Notes: generated by a model from the sequence alone, not told the origin. DNA of 64,000 nucleotides from SIAJ01 sp036266155 (GCA_036266155.1 DATANR010000168.1:1-64000), one strand, 5' to 3'. Shown: positions 1-9,464, numbered from the stretch's first letter. Translations and numbers: made by a program.

Positions 1-1575
1 TCCCGTCCGTCCGGGGTGACGTGGTCACCGGACGGCACGCGGCTATTCACTCGGGCCGTCCGCCACGACCGCACCTGGACGGCGTGGGACCCAGTTACGG
101 GCAAACGGCTTTACGAGCTGCTGCCGACCGGCTTCGTGGCGGACAACGAGTGGAAGATGATGCCCGACCTGTTCTTCATCAACGGCGGCAAAGAGATGGT
201 CGCCGGGTTAGAGAAGAGCGAGAAAACCGAGCGCGTCGGGTCGAAGGAGTTGCTCGTATTCGACGCGACGACCGGCAAGCCGCTGCGCCGGCTCGGCGAC
301 CCGCTGCCAAAGGAGCGGTTTCAGTGGGCCATTCCGATCGCCGTCGAGCCGGACGGTTCGTCCGTCGTTATGCAGGTCTACACCGTGTCCGGCCCGCCGG
401 GCATGCCGGGTGGTGGTGCTGCCATGATCGACACGGTTCAGGAGTATACGTTTCACACGACGCGTTGGGACCCCGTCAAGAACGAATCCATCCGCGAGTG
501 GGAAGTCACCGGGCACCGGGTCGACACCGTGCGCCGTTTCGGTCGCTTTACGGTCGGCCTTGGGGTGGACCAGGGGGATTACAACAACAAGGAGAAGACG
601 CTCCGGCCGGCCAAGATGCGGTGCTATTCGCTGTCGGACGGCAAGCTGGCCCACGAGTGGACGACCGGTTTCGCGGGACTGGAAGCGGATCGGGTGCAAG
701 GCAATTTTTTGCTGACCACGGGGTACAACCGTAAGTGGATCACTCGTGGGAACACGCTGAGCTTTGCCGCGCAGCCACCATTCGCCTGCGACCTGTGGGA
801 CATCTCCACTGGTCAGGGCGTCCGCGTCAGCGAGACTGATCGGCAGGCGACTGTCGTCCTTGGCCCGCGTGGACAGTACATCCTCCGGGTTCGTGACGAC
901 GGGTCGGTGGAGGTCTATGAACCCTTCGTATTGAAGAAGGCCGTGGCGACGGTAAGCGCCGCGGCTCGACCGCAGCAATTCGAGTTCGCACCGGACGGCG
1001 GACGCGTCGCGGTGTCGCTGGCCGACACGTCGGTGGTGGTCTGGGACACGGCCCCGTGGCGGACGGCGATCGATGCGGCGGTAGCAAAGGAGATCCCGGC
1101 CGACCTCGGGCCGCTCTGGAACGATTTGGGTGCCGACGCACCGACCGGTCTGCGTGCCGCTCGCCTTCTGGCCGCCGCCGGAGACCGCGGCCTTGCTCTG
1201 TTGAAGGCCAAGGTCACCGCCCGTCAACCGCCGGCGGCGGAGCGGATCGTCCGGCTCATCGCCGACCTGGACGCGCCTGGATTCGGGACACGTGAGAAGG
1301 CGGAGGCGGACCTCCGCGAACTGGGGTCAACTGCGGGACCGTTCCTGCAGCGTGCCCTCAAGGCGGGCCCTTCGGCCGAGGCGGCGAAGCGGCTTGAAAA
1401 ACTCATGGCAGCGCTTGCCACCCACAAACTGTCGCCCGCCGAAGTGCGCGAACTGCGAGCGGTCCTCGTCCTGGAGTGGCAGGGTACACCAGCAGCCCAC
1501 GAGTTACTGGCCGAGTGGGCCAAGGGCGACGCGGCCGCGGTTCTGACCCGTGCGGCCAAGGGAATTGGGCGGTAG
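1..1575 (+). CDS. WD40-type beta-propeller protein, C-terminal part (5' end outside window)
   Basis: The reading frame is open from the first base, so the gene begins upstream. The visible 524 or so residues contain WD-like blades (motifs such as 'TWSPDGTRL' near the start and 'FEFAPDGGRVAVS...VVWD' around residues 330-350), followed by a helical Ala/Leu-rich tail of about 170 residues. Propeller-plus-helical-tail proteins of this kind are common in Gemmataceae and are usually thought to be scaffolds; no catalytic motif is visible. It converges with the acetyltransferase gene on the other strand, only 10 bases away. The substrate or partner cannot be told from the sequence. Confidence 0.8.
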   Translation, partial: SRPSGVTWSPDGTRLFTRAVRHDRTWTAWDPVTGKRLYELLPTGFVADNEWKMMPDLFFINGGKEMVAGLEKSEKTERVGSKELLVFDATTGKPLRRLGDPLPKERFQWAIPIAVEPDGSSVVMQVYTVSGPPGMPGGGAAMIDTVQEYTFHTTRWDPVKNESIREWEVTGHRVDTVRRFGRFTVGLGVDQGDYNNKEKTLRPAKMRCYSLSDGKLAHEWTTGFAGLEADRVQGNFLLTTGYNRKWITRGNTLSFAAQPPFACDLWDISTGQGVRVSETDRQATVVLGPRGQYILRVRDDGSVEVYEPFVLKKAVATVSAAARPQQFEFAPDGGRVAVSLADTSVVVWDTAPWRTAIDAAVAKEIPADLGPLWNDLGADAPTGLRAARLLAAAGDRGLALLKAKVTARQPPAAERIVRLIADLDAPGFGTREKAEADLRELGSTAGPFLQRALKAGPSAEAAKRLEKLMAALATHKLSPAEVRELRAVLVLEWQGTPAAHELLAEWAKGDAAAVLTRAAKGIGR

Positions 1576-1585
1576 GCACGACTCG

Positions 1586-2101
1586 TCAATGGAGATGCTT
1601 GAACAGGATCGAGGTGGTGTTCCACGTGCCGTCCGGGTTGCGGGCGAATTTCGGGATCGTGCCGGCTTCCTGATAGCCGAGGCGCAGGTACAGAGCGTGG
1701 GCTGGATCACCGGTTCGTGTATTGAGGATCAGAAGCGTGCGGCCCTGTTCGATTGCCGCTGCTTCGGCGGCCCGCATGAGCGCGGTGCCGATCCCGCGGC
1801 GACGCGCCGATCGAGCCACGAGGAGCCGTTCGATCTCGGCACGGTGCGCGCCGTTCTGTTGACCCGCGAAGGCGAGTTGGACCGACCCAACCATACGAGC
1901 TTGCTCGCGGGCCAGAAGGATCATGCGCCGACCTTGAGCAACCTCGCGACAGCGATCGCGCCAGTAATCTTCGCCCATGGTTCGGTCCAAGGGCGCCAGA
2001 AAGCCGACCGACGCGCCATCCTGTACCGCGTCGTCAAGCAACGCCATCAAGCCGCGCAACTCGTCGCGTAGGTACAGCGGATTCAGGGGATCGATGGTCA
2101 T
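1586..2101 (-). CDS. GNAT family N-acetyltransferase
   Basis: The 171-residue protein has the length and fold pattern of a single GNAT domain, which transfers an acetyl group from acetyl-CoA to an amine. The acetyl-CoA pyrophosphate-binding motif A is clear as 'RRRGIGTALM' near residue 100, followed by the helix 'RAAEAAAIEQG' and the C-terminal 'ALYLRLGYQEAG' typical of the family. The substrate (protein, antibiotic or small amine) cannot be inferred. The start is the ATG at 2101, with no clear Shine-Dalgarno sequence. It is a single gene, convergent with the WD40 gene. Confidence 0.85.
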   Translation of the reverse strand: MTIDPLNPLYLRDELRGLMALLDDAVQDGASVGFLAPLDRTMGEDYWRDRCREVAQGRRMILLAREQARMVGSVQLAFAGQQNGAHRAEIERLLVARSARRRGIGTALMRAAEAAAIEQGRTLLILNTRTGDPAHALYLRLGYQEAGTIPKFARNPDGTWNTTSILFKHLH

Positions 2102-2132
2102 ACGGCGTCATTAGAGCGGACTTCAACTTTCT

Positions 2133-2204
2133 GTAGCGGAAGTCGCCAGACGCCGCCAGACTTCCGCTCGAGCGTCAAGACGGAAGTCTGGTGACTTCCC
2201 CTAC
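2133..2204. repeat. Intergenic palindromic repeat, family A
   Basis: This 72-base stretch between two genes folds on itself at two levels. The outer 19-base arms (2133-2151 and 2186-2204) pair with two mismatches. An inner 11-base arm pair built on CCAGACTTCCG and its complement is perfect. The words GGAAGTC and CCAGAC recur four times in alternating orientation, which is typical of REP-like extragenic elements rather than of a simple terminator. It differs in sequence from the GCGAGCGG palindromes at 56.9 and 59.3 kb. Confidence 0.7.
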
Positions 2205-2309
2205 GAAAATCCGAAATCCGCTCTCCGCCGTGCACGGGTCCGAAGACAGTTCGACCACTTCCAAATCGGATCACGAGCCGAAATTGCATCGGTTGAAAAT
2301 TCGGTCAGC

Positions 2310-5300
2310 CTACGGCCGAACGATCACCTTGCCTTTGCCCTCGATCCAATTCGCATTGCCCGAACTGTAGGTACCAGCGGGCATCGCGACACCGCCGACG
2401 GTCAGCGCTTTCACCGTCAATTCACCGCCGACACCGGCCGTTGAATCCGTGCGCACTTTGTTGTTGGCTGTCATCGTCAGGCTTGCGGCCGTCTCCTGGC
2501 AGCCGTTCAGGTGCAAATAGGCTGCGCCGCTGTTGCCTGCGTCGATCAGCACAATCTTCACCGTGTCTTTGAGTTGGTGACTGTTCTGCCAAAACAGGCA
2601 ATCGTTGAAGCCCTGGCCGCCAACGATGACATCGCCGGAAATCGCGTCGACACCCTCCGGCTTCTCGAGTTGCACGCGGCCCTTCTTCACGAGGAATCGG
2701 CCCGACGTCTTGTTAACCTTCGGGCCAGTCAATCGCAGTGGTGCGTTCTGAAAACCCGTCGACGACGGCCCCATATAGAACTCCACGTTGCCCTGACCCG
2801 AGATACTTCCCGAATAAGCAAAGGCATTGCCGTCGCCGCTATCGAGCTTGAGTGTGAAGCCGTTGGTCGCGATGTCGATGTCGCTGCCACTCGACGGATA
2901 GGCGATGGTCGTGTCTCCGGTCAGGTGGCCGATGTTGCCGGGCCCGATCGCCACTTCCGGCGCGCCAATGATGCCTTTCACATCTACCCGCGCATCCACG
3001 GTCACCGTCCCCGTGCCTGTCAGCCACGGTTGCGGGGCCTTGTAGACGCCGTCCTTCTGGCGCGTACCGTCGACGAACAATTGCTTGAGCTGCAGTGTGC
3101 CGCCGGTCCCGGTGCGGATCGTGGCGGCCTTCGAGAGCAGCAGCTTGCTGAACTCCGCCTTGTGGCCGTTCAAGTCGAGAAGCGATGTCTGAGTGCCTTG
3201 CACGGTCACAACACTGGAACTCGCAATCTGGCCATCGGCGTCCCAGATGACCGCGTCCGCCTTGTTTTCAACCGCGGATCCGCCGAGCACCAGGTTGCCG
3301 GGAATCGCAATCGCGTTGCTTGGCTTGCCCAGCCGTAGCGTACCGCGTTCGAGCGTTGTTGTTCCGGTGAAGGAGTTGCTGGATGTCCCGGCGATCGTGA
3401 GCGGTTGCTCCGCGGATGACTTGATCGACAAGGAACCGCCACCGGTAACAAAGCCGGCAAAGCTTACGTTTCGGCCAGCGGATTCGAGCGCCAACGGTCC
3501 GCCGTATGTGTTGACCGCGACCGTGCATTCGCCATCCGGAAGTTTGAAGAGTGCCGTCGGCTTGAGCCTGGCGATATTGCCCGCTCCGATGGTCTCATTT
3601 GGATTGATGACAATGTCGGACACGGAAACTTGTTTGACATCACCTACCAACACGTAGCCACCACCTTCTAGCCAGTCGGACGGAGCCGTGTAGATGCCGC
3701 GCGGCATACTCTTGCCGTCAACCGCTAGCTCGCGAACCCGCAAGACGCCTCGACCCTGAGGGCCATCAGTCATTACCCTGGCGCCGGTAGCCAATGCGAG
3801 GGTTGCGAATGTGTCGCTGAAGCCATTCAAGTGAATCGAAGCCCTGGCTTGCAATTGAACCTGGGCCGTATCATTGAGTTGGTTGTTTGCGTTCCAGATC
3901 AGAGCATTGTGATCGTTCGCGCCACCCGACACGATTATCGTGCTGCCCATTGCATCGACGCCCGGCTCCTTGGCAAGCACGACATGGCCCGCCTGGATCG
4001 ACCAAGTCCCCGTCATCGTGTTGGCGACTTTGCCATCGAGCACCAACGGCGCGTTGACGCTGCCCGCGTGAACCTCCACCGTGCCCGAACCGGTGATCGG
4101 CCCGGTGAAGTTGAACGGGTTTCCGCCGTTGTTCAACTTGAGAGTGAAATCACGGTTGATGACGGGAAAGGTGCACGTGCCAATCGGGTAGCCAAACTCG
4201 GTGTCCCCTTTCAGAACGCCCACATTCCCGTCGCCGATCACAGAAGCTGGATTGCGCACTGTGCCAGACAGGTCGATCAGCCAACGCAGCTTGATCGCGC
4301 GCACGATCAGCGGCTCGCTCTGATCGACCGGAGCTCGCAAGCGAATAGCGCGAATCGTGTTGTCTTTCAGAACGGTCTGAACAACGCCCTTGTCGAGTAT
4401 TGCAATGGTGGTGAACGTCGTGCCGTCGCGTGATACCTGGACTTCGCCACCTGAGAGTTGTCCCCGTCGATTGCCGCCGGTCAGCACTTCGATCGTATAC
4501 ACCTGCTTGGGTTGCGGAAACGTCAACGTGAAGTGATCGCCGGCCTTCGGCGGCGTCGCCGATTGATAGAACGTCGCGTCGTTGCCGTCGAACGCGAACA
4601 CGGGGTCGAGAAAGTCGCGCGTGGCTAACGACGTGGAAACTATTGCCTCATATTGAGGTTTCGGCGGCATGTCGATCAACTTGCCCGCCAGAACATCCAA
4701 CGGTTGAAAGCGGGCGGCGAAGCCATCGATCGTCACCGGGTTATCGGGGCCCCAGGTTCGCTCTTGCCGGCTGGCCAAATTGCGCAAATTCGTGATGTGC
4801 GTCAGCGGCGGTTGTTCCCACGCGACCAGGGCTGCGCCCAAAACGGAATCGCCTTTCTTGAGGCGGCTGCCGTTGCAAACGTACATGTTCCATTGTTCCC
4901 ACGGCACAGCCAGGGACCACGGCACCGTGATCGTCGTATAGCCACGGGCGAGCACGTCCGAAGCCACGGTGCTGTTCAGCTCCCAGCCCATGATGATCAC
5001 GTCTTTGGTGGCCGTATTCGACAAACCTTCCCACTTGATCGCCTTCTTGCCGTGCTTCTTGACCAGCTCACACACAGAGGCGACGAAGTGATCGGCGAGT
5101 TGATGGTCGTCCTTGAGATTGTGTTTTGCCATGAACGACTTGTAGCCCGGGTGTAGCGACAGCCGCCCGGACGTGACCTCGTCGCTGCCAATGTGGAAGT
5201 ACGGCGACGAGCGAAAGACATCGCACATCTCGCCGATGATCGTGTCGAGAGCGAGATAGATTTCTTCATCCGACATGTTCATGCAGCCAATTCCGACCGG

Positions 5301-6182
5301 CTGCTTCGATTGCGGATTGATGGCGTCAAAGATCTCGGGCATCGCGCGTGCGGCCGCGCCGGAATGACCGGGCATCTCCAGCTCGGGCACCAACGTCACG
5401 CCGCGGGCGTCGGCGTAGGCCACGAGCGCCTTCAACTCATCCAACTTGTAAACGCGTGGCGTGATTCCGCCATGAGCGCCATAGTTCTTGGTGCCGAGCT
5501 TCGGATACTTGGTCGACGGAAACGTCCAGCCCTGATCATCGGTCAGATGCAACTGCAGGTAGCGCGCCTTGTAGAGCCGGCAGAGTTGCACGGCCTTTTG
5601 GATCGCCTCGATCGGATGGTCCTGGCGGGCAACGTCGAGCATGACGCCGCAATAATCCGCGTGCGGCCAGTCCTTGACGGTGACTTTCGGCAGGATCAGT
5701 CCACTCTCGGCCTTGCCCAGCAGTTGTAGAAGCGTCGCTGTCCCTTCCGCGGTGGCTCGATAATCAAATCCCTCCACTACAGCCGCATCGTCAACGGAAA
5801 TGGTGTGTGCACCGTCGGTGGTGCGCACGGGTTCGCGGTTCCGTAGCATCAAGATTGGCTCGCCCGCCTTGAGAGCCGGATTGATCTTCAAAACAATGTC
5901 GCCCGGCTGGCCTGGGCCGGAGGTCACCTTCAGTCTTAGGCTGGTCAATTTGGCAAGCTCGTCAGCCAGGACGTCGGCCAACGGCCGAAGCGGATCGGTG
6001 CTAGCCACGATGCGGCTATCGGCCGTGATCCGCAAATGCCCCGCATTTAACTTCAGTTCTTTGGGCCACGGAATGAGGTGCAGGCCGGGATAAGTGTCGG
6101 CTGGGTCATTCGCCGCGGACGCTGGGCTGGAGAAGGGCAATGTCAGGACCATAACAGCGAGCAGTAGGCGGAACGCACTCAC
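2310..6182 (-). CDS. Secreted beta-N-acetylhexosaminidase (GH20) with F5/8-type C and autotransporter-like repeat tail
   Basis: The 1290-residue protein starts at a GTG preceded by AAGGAG and has a signal peptide ending near 'SSPASAA' (residue 24). A GH20b-type N-terminal domain spans about 30-155 and the GH20 barrel about 160-500, with the catalytic pair D334-E335 in 'HIGSDEV' and the substrate motif 'LHLTDDQGW'. The family removes terminal GlcNAc or GalNAc by substrate-assisted catalysis. A discoidin-like domain follows (about 520-650). Residues 650-1290 hold about four Gly/Thr-rich repeats such as 'FTGTTTLERGTLRLG' that resemble passenger-associated repeats. An extracellular or surface role is likely. 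It stands alone on its strand. Confidence 0.9.
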   Translation of the reverse strand: MSAFRLLLAVMVLTLPFSSPASAANDPADTYPGLHLIPWPKELKLNAGHLRITADSRIVASTDPLRPLADVLADELAKLTSLRLKVTSGPGQPGDIVLKINPALKAGEPILMLRNREPVRTTDGAHTISVDDAAVVEGFDYRATAEGTATLLQLLGKAESGLILPKVTVKDWPHADYCGVMLDVARQDHPIEAIQKAVQLCRLYKARYLQLHLTDDQGWTFPSTKYPKLGTKNYGAHGGITPRVYKLDELKALVAYADARGVTLVPELEMPGHSGAAARAMPEIFDAINPQSKQPVGIGCMNMSDEEIYLALDTIIGEMCDVFRSSPYFHIGSDEVTSGRLSLHPGYKSFMAKHNLKDDHQLADHFVASVCELVKKHGKKAIKWEGLSNTATKDVIIMGWELNSTVASDVLARGYTTITVPWSLAVPWEQWNMYVCNGSRLKKGDSVLGAALVAWEQPPLTHITNLRNLASRQERTWGPDNPVTIDGFAARFQPLDVLAGKLIDMPPKPQYEAIVSTSLATRDFLDPVFAFDGNDATFYQSATPPKAGDHFTLTFPQPKQVYTIEVLTGGNRRGQLSGGEVQVSRDGTTFTTIAILDKGVVQTVLKDNTIRAIRLRAPVDQSEPLIVRAIKLRWLIDLSGTVRNPASVIGDGNVGVLKGDTEFGYPIGTCTFPVINRDFTLKLNNGGNPFNFTGPITGSGTVEVHAGSVNAPLVLDGKVANTMTGTWSIQAGHVVLAKEPGVDAMGSTIIVSGGANDHNALIWNANNQLNDTAQVQLQARASIHLNGFSDTFATLALATGARVMTDGPQGRGVLRVRELAVDGKSMPRGIYTAPSDWLEGGGYVLVGDVKQVSVSDIVINPNETIGAGNIARLKPTALFKLPDGECTVAVNTYGGPLALESAGRNVSFAGFVTGGGSLSIKSSAEQPLTIAGTSSNSFTGTTTLERGTLRLGKPSNAIAIPGNLVLGGSAVENKADAVIWDADGQIASSSVVTVQGTQTSLLDLNGHKAEFSKLLLSKAATIRTGTGGTLQLKQLFVDGTRQKDGVYKAPQPWLTGTGTVTVDARVDVKGIIGAPEVAIGPGNIGHLTGDTTIAYPSSGSDIDIATNGFTLKLDSGDGNAFAYSGSISGQGNVEFYMGPSSTGFQNAPLRLTGPKVNKTSGRFLVKKGRVQLEKPEGVDAISGDVIVGGQGFNDCLFWQNSHQLKDTVKIVLIDAGNSGAAYLHLNGCQETAASLTMTANNKVRTDSTAGVGGELTVKALTVGGVAMPAGTYSSGNANWIEGKGKVIVRP

Positions 6183-6528
6183 GTGTTCTCCTTACCTTGA
6201 GATTGATCCGCACCGAGGAATTGATGAGTTTTACGAACCGGCCATCTTACCGATACTCGGTCTCTGCTTCGGGAGCATGATGGCCATGGCCGTCGAGATG
6301 GACAACACCGCAACCGCTGCAATTGTAATAACTATGCTTGGGAATGTAGGTCTTGCGAAATTGGCTCGCCATCGCTCCGGGTTACCGGGAGCTTTCGTAA
6401 TGGTACGGAAGTACCAAGGTTGTTGGCCCCGCCAACTCTGGGCGCGTACGCTGAATTGTGTTTGGCAAAGGGGCTTCCGTCGAGTGGGAGCTACAGGATT
6501 CGAAACTGTGACCCTTAGTGATTGTGCG
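6183..6528. other. Gene-free interval upstream of the GH20 gene
   Basis: About 345 bases hold no convincing gene on either strand. The part nearest the GH20 start carries its Shine-Dalgarno sequence (AAGGAG at about 6190). A sequence around 6485-6510 resembles a tRNA T-arm and 3' acceptor on the minus strand, but is too degenerate to call. Confidence 0.5.
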
Positions 6529-6732
6529 TCAGGCTATTGCGCCGAGCGGTGGCCAGTCCTTTTCTATTCCCTCCACTTCAATCCGCTCCACGATGTTCCA
6601 AGTGACGCCGAACAAGGAGAGCACCTCCTGCTTCGCTTCGTGGACCGATCGGGAACGGTCCTGAGCTTCCACGATCGCGGCAAAAATGGCTCGCCGTCGA
6701 TCTTCCGATGGCCACGGGCTTGGGTCGAGCAT
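6529..6732 (-). CDS. Small conserved hypothetical protein, 67 aa
   Basis: A short acidic, helical protein beginning 'MLDPSPWPSEDRRRAIF' and ending 'EGIEKDWPPLGAIA'. The WPSEDRR start and the 'EGxxxxWPPL' end are familiar from small planctomycete proteins. It has no membrane segment and no known catalytic motif. The ATG at 6732 lies a few bases downstream of a GAGGAG-type site (revcomp of ctcctc at 6738-6743). Function unknown; perhaps an accessory or regulatory peptide. Confidence 0.6.
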   Translation of the reverse strand: MLDPSPWPSEDRRRAIFAAIVEAQDRSRSVHEAKQEVLSLFGVTWNIVERIEVEGIEKDWPPLGAIA

Positions 6733-6845
6733 GAAACTCCTCGGGAATGATTATTTTGTTTGAGCAATATTTGGAAGTACAAGCATCTTCAGCCATTCGG
6801 GTCCGTTTCCACTATCGAACGGTGACAACCTTTCGTTCGGAACGA

Positions 6846-7142
6846 CTAGTACAGTTTTTGGATGCGCGGTGTGGACCTCAAAATGTTCCCGACCTCGTCG
6901 GCGGTCACGAAGTAGCTATTCGGAATGTTGACCGAGCCTGCATTTGGCCCCGTAACCACATTTACCCGAAAGTGGTTGGCCCACAATGGGAAAACAGCCA
7001 CCCGGAATAACTGAGCAGGTTGCCCGAGAGCGCGGAGAACGGCCGCTCGAATGGCGGATTGCCGCAGTTCTGCCGAAGGCGTTGTTTGGATCGGGTCGGA
7101 CTCACCTGACGGCGAAATCGGAAGGGCAGTCGTTTTGGACAT
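6846..7142 (-). CDS. Small conserved hypothetical protein, 98 aa
   Basis: The chosen ATG at 7142 has an AGGAG box at the right distance. A longer in-frame reading exists, but its extra N-terminal residues look random. The protein has a Pro/Ser/Thr-rich leader followed by a compact domain with 'FPLWANHFRVNVVTG' and 'SYFVTADEVGNILRSTP', a pattern I associate with small planctomycete proteins of unknown function. No membrane segment or catalytic motif is visible. It is encoded alone and its role is unknown. Confidence 0.65.
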   Translation of the reverse strand: MSKTTALPISPSGESDPIQTTPSAELRQSAIRAAVLRALGQPAQLFRVAVFPLWANHFRVNVVTGPNAGSVNIPNSYFVTADEVGNILRSTPRIQKLY

Positions 7143-7447
7143 CGCTCGGCTCCTATTGGGTGGTCCCGGTTGCCCCGCTGAAGCGGTGCGCGTCGCCGGT
7201 CCCTTCGGATGATGTCCGCCGGGTCCGAGTGGATGGTCCTCGTGAAGGGAAGGCATCGGAAGCTTGCTCAACTGTGTCATTATACGCTGTCTACGGTTTC
7301 CCGAGTGAACGCCGGCTTCGATCGTGAATTTGACACGGACGGTTCGCTGTGCCATTCCCATTCCACTTCGACGTTCTGCGCCCTTCGATCCCCGCAACTG
7401 CCTATGTCCTCGCTACCGACCGTCACGCCCATGACGTTGCCTGGGGT
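7143..7447. other. Intergenic interval, nothing recognised
   Basis: About 305 bases between two small minus-strand genes. I see no gene, repeat or clear hairpin; the part next to 7142 must contain the promoter of the 98-residue protein. Confidence 0.4.
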
Positions 7448-7609
7448 TCAAATCAAACGCATGATCAGAATTACGAGCAGAATGATGACCACCAGGCCGA
7501 AGACGCCGGATGGCGCAGCTCCCCAATCGCCTCGACGACGGTAGCCGTATCCGCCGCCGAATACGGCCATGAGAATGATGATCACAATAATGATTTCGAG
7601 AAGACCCAT
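7448..7609 (-). CDS. DUF3309-like small membrane protein, 53 aa
   Basis: A 53-residue protein beginning 'MGLLEIIIVIIILMAVFGGG' and ending in a second hydrophobic stretch, with a short 'YGYRRRGDWG' link between them. This two-helix layout matches DUF3309-type peptides common in Proteobacteria and Planctomycetes; their function is not established. The ATG at 7609 has a strong AAGGAG box 6 bases upstream, so the longer in-frame reading is rejected. The product should sit in a membrane. Confidence 0.75.
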   Translation of the reverse strand: MGLLEIIIVIIILMAVFGGGYGYRRRGDWGAAPSGVFGLVVIILLVILIMRLI

Positions 7610-7938
7610 CGCGACTCCTTGATGACGGTGCAACGGCGAAGTCATTACCGCATTGCACGTGCCAGTGAGTTGCAGAAACTCTCGTCGCCACTCAAAAACA
7701 CGTGAAATCGACTGACGATTCGGATTCATCCAATCAGAGTTGAGTTCGAACGAGACTCACCATACATGTGGCAACTGCTCCCCCCTTACTGCAAATGTGA
7801 TCGAAGCGCATGATCTGTGTTGACCAGCCTAAAGCCCGGCCAACCGAAGGATCGCTTGGCGTGCAGCCGGGGAGCGAGAACACGGTTGGCATGGAACATG
7901 CTGAATTGCTCGCGAACATAATTCAACCAGAGGCGGAA

Positions 7939-8280
7939 ATGGCGAAGGCAAAGAAACCGGATGACGTGTCAGGCTTGGGCGCCGTCGGCGGGGCGGCAGC
8001 CGGAGCGGCGGCGGGTTCGATGCTCGGCCCCTTGGGAGCGGCCGTCGGGGCCGTCGTGGGCGGCATCGCGGGTGCGAATTCCAGTGCGATCGCCAAGACT
8101 GTATCGAAGGGGAAAGCGGCGATCGGTTCCAAGGCTAAGCCTGGGGCGGCAAGGCGTTCGGTTGCCAAGACCAAATCGAAGACGAAGCCATCTCCCATAA
8201 AGGCTGCACTGAACGCGGCAACGAAGACGGTCAAAAAGACAATCAAGCCAGCGAAAAAGGCCCCGAAGCGGCGCAAGTAA
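7939..8280 (+). CDS. Glycine-zipper / lysine-rich histone H1-like protein, 113 aa
   Basis: The N-terminal half (about residues 10-50) is a Gly/Ala glycine zipper ('GGAAAGAAAGSMLGPLGAAV') as found in membrane-inserting Gly-zipper proteins. The C-terminal half (about 55-113) is Lys/Ala/Pro-rich, with 'KTVKKTIKPAKKAPKRRK' at the end, like bacterial histone H1 tails. The start chosen is the ATG at 7939 with an upstream AGAGGCGGA; the frame is open further 5' but that part is not convincing. A glycine zipper joined to a DNA-binding-type tail is unusual, and the protein could link nucleoid and membrane. Function is inference. Confidence 0.65.
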   Translation: MAKAKKPDDVSGLGAVGGAAAGAAAGSMLGPLGAAVGAVVGGIAGANSSAIAKTVSKGKAAIGSKAKPGAARRSVAKTKSKTKPSPIKAALNAATKTVKKTIKPAKKAPKRRK

Positions 8281-8406
8281 AGGCCGCTTATCATTGATCG
8301 AATGACCCGTCCCAAATCGAGGTGTTAGCTTGCCCCCGACCGACCGTCCGGTCATACTGCGGGGAAGGGGCTAACTCCCACGACGCACCGACAAAGAGGC
8401 CAAGCT

Positions 8407-8871
8407 ATGTTCGGGACGCATTGTTGCCATTGGACGCGGATGCTCGCGTGCGCTTTGGTCGTCGGCGTACTGTTCGCGGTCCTGTTCGGTTTCGAGGCGG
8501 GCCAATCCGCCGAGGGCGACGGTGCCAGTACGAACGCAAGCGTGCAACTACGCTTTGCGCCCGCACCGGCTATTTTCGGTCTCCTAACCGGCGCGCTGGC
8601 TGGGCTCGTTGTCGGGTTTGCTTGGAGTCGGCCGGGCGTCGTCGGGGTAGTCGGAATGCTTCTTGTCGCGGGCATCGGCGGTCTTGCGGGGCTGGTCATC
8701 GCCGCTCAACTTGGAACGGAAAACCGGACGACCATTACAGCAACTTCTGTCAGCATGGAATACGGCGCATCGAAAGGCGTGCTGGCCGCGGGCGGGGCGG
8801 TTGGTGTAGTCGTGGGGGCGCTGGCCGCATGGTGGTTCCGACCGCGACCATCTGGTCAAGCCGGCGACTGA
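8407..8871 (+). CDS. Hypothetical membrane protein, 154 aa
   Basis: Four hydrophobic segments are visible (about residues 12-30, 50-70, 75-98 and 122-142), with polar loops 'EAGQSAEGDGAS' and 'GTENRTTITATSVSMEYG' between them. The ATG at 8407 has a GAGG site 8 bases upstream. I do not recognise a family. It lies just after the glycine-zipper protein on the same strand (gap 126 bases) and could be co-expressed with it. Nothing indicates a transport or enzymatic role. Confidence 0.65.
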   Translation: MFGTHCCHWTRMLACALVVGVLFAVLFGFEAGQSAEGDGASTNASVQLRFAPAPAIFGLLTGALAGLVVGFAWSRPGVVGVVGMLLVAGIGGLAGLVIAAQLGTENRTTITATSVSMEYGASKGVLAAGGAVGVVVGALAAWWFRPRPSGQAGD

Positions 8872-9125
8872 GGAAGACCTCTCGGATGTTCTGGGATTCC
8901 TGTCGAGAATTGAGTGTGGCCGCGATGTTGTGAGGAATGAAATGAACGATCAGTGGCGACCGCGAGCCACCACTGACGTTGCATTCACCGTTCTACGTGC
9001 GCTGTTCTTTGTTGGTGTGCACGTTCGTCACTACGAGCGTACAGACCTTCGCACGCCCGTAACTGGATCAGGTGGGATTGGCCAGGCGAGTGGTCTGCCC
9101 CGCTCTGGCCCAAGCCGCCGATAAA

Positions 9126-9434
9126 TTAGCCTATCGGGTGGCGGGTCGTTGCATGCTCTCGCCCCAATAGATGTTCCCGCTCGCGACGGTGATGATGGTA
9201 GGCCAGCCCGGCGATGGCGATCCCGAGGCCAATCACTGCAACGCCGGTGATGAATACCAGAATGAATATGAGTGGCCGATCCATCTGATGGAGGTGAAGT
9301 AGGAGAGGCTGCGTCTCATCGCCCGTACCTGTGAGGGCGCGTGCGTTCTCGTATCGGGTGCCAATGCCAACTGCCGTGAGACCAAGGCCAATCAAGGCCC
9401 CGGCCGTGATGATTGCTCCACAAAGTGCGCGCAT
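9126..9434 (-). CDS. Hypothetical two-helix membrane protein, 102 aa
   Basis: The protein has two transmembrane segments (about residues 5-25 and 53-77) and a basic, His-rich C-terminal tail beginning 'YHHHRREREHL'. The middle loop is soluble. The ATG at 9434 follows an AGGAG box. The 54-residue gene just upstream ends about 30 bases before this start, so the two are probably one transcript. No family is recognised; the His cluster could bind metal, but that is only suggestive. Confidence 0.65.
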   Translation of the reverse strand: MRALCGAIITAGALIGLGLTAVGIGTRYENARALTGTGDETQPLLLHLHQMDRPLIFILVFITGVAVIGLGIAIAGLAYHHHRREREHLLGREHATTRHPIG

Positions 9435-9464
9435 GCGATGACTCCTAGTGATGTGCGGATAGGG

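Noticed and set aside
6485..6535. A tRNA 3'-end-like sequence on the minus strand (T-arm with TTCGAAT and acceptor AGCTCCCA).
   Set aside because: The T-stem has a mismatch, and no matching anticodon arm or 5' acceptor could be found; probably chance or an old remnant.
6094..6750. A 218-codon open frame on the plus strand.
   Set aside because: It overlaps the start of the GH20 gene and the real 67-residue gene antisense, has no family motifs, and its composition is random.
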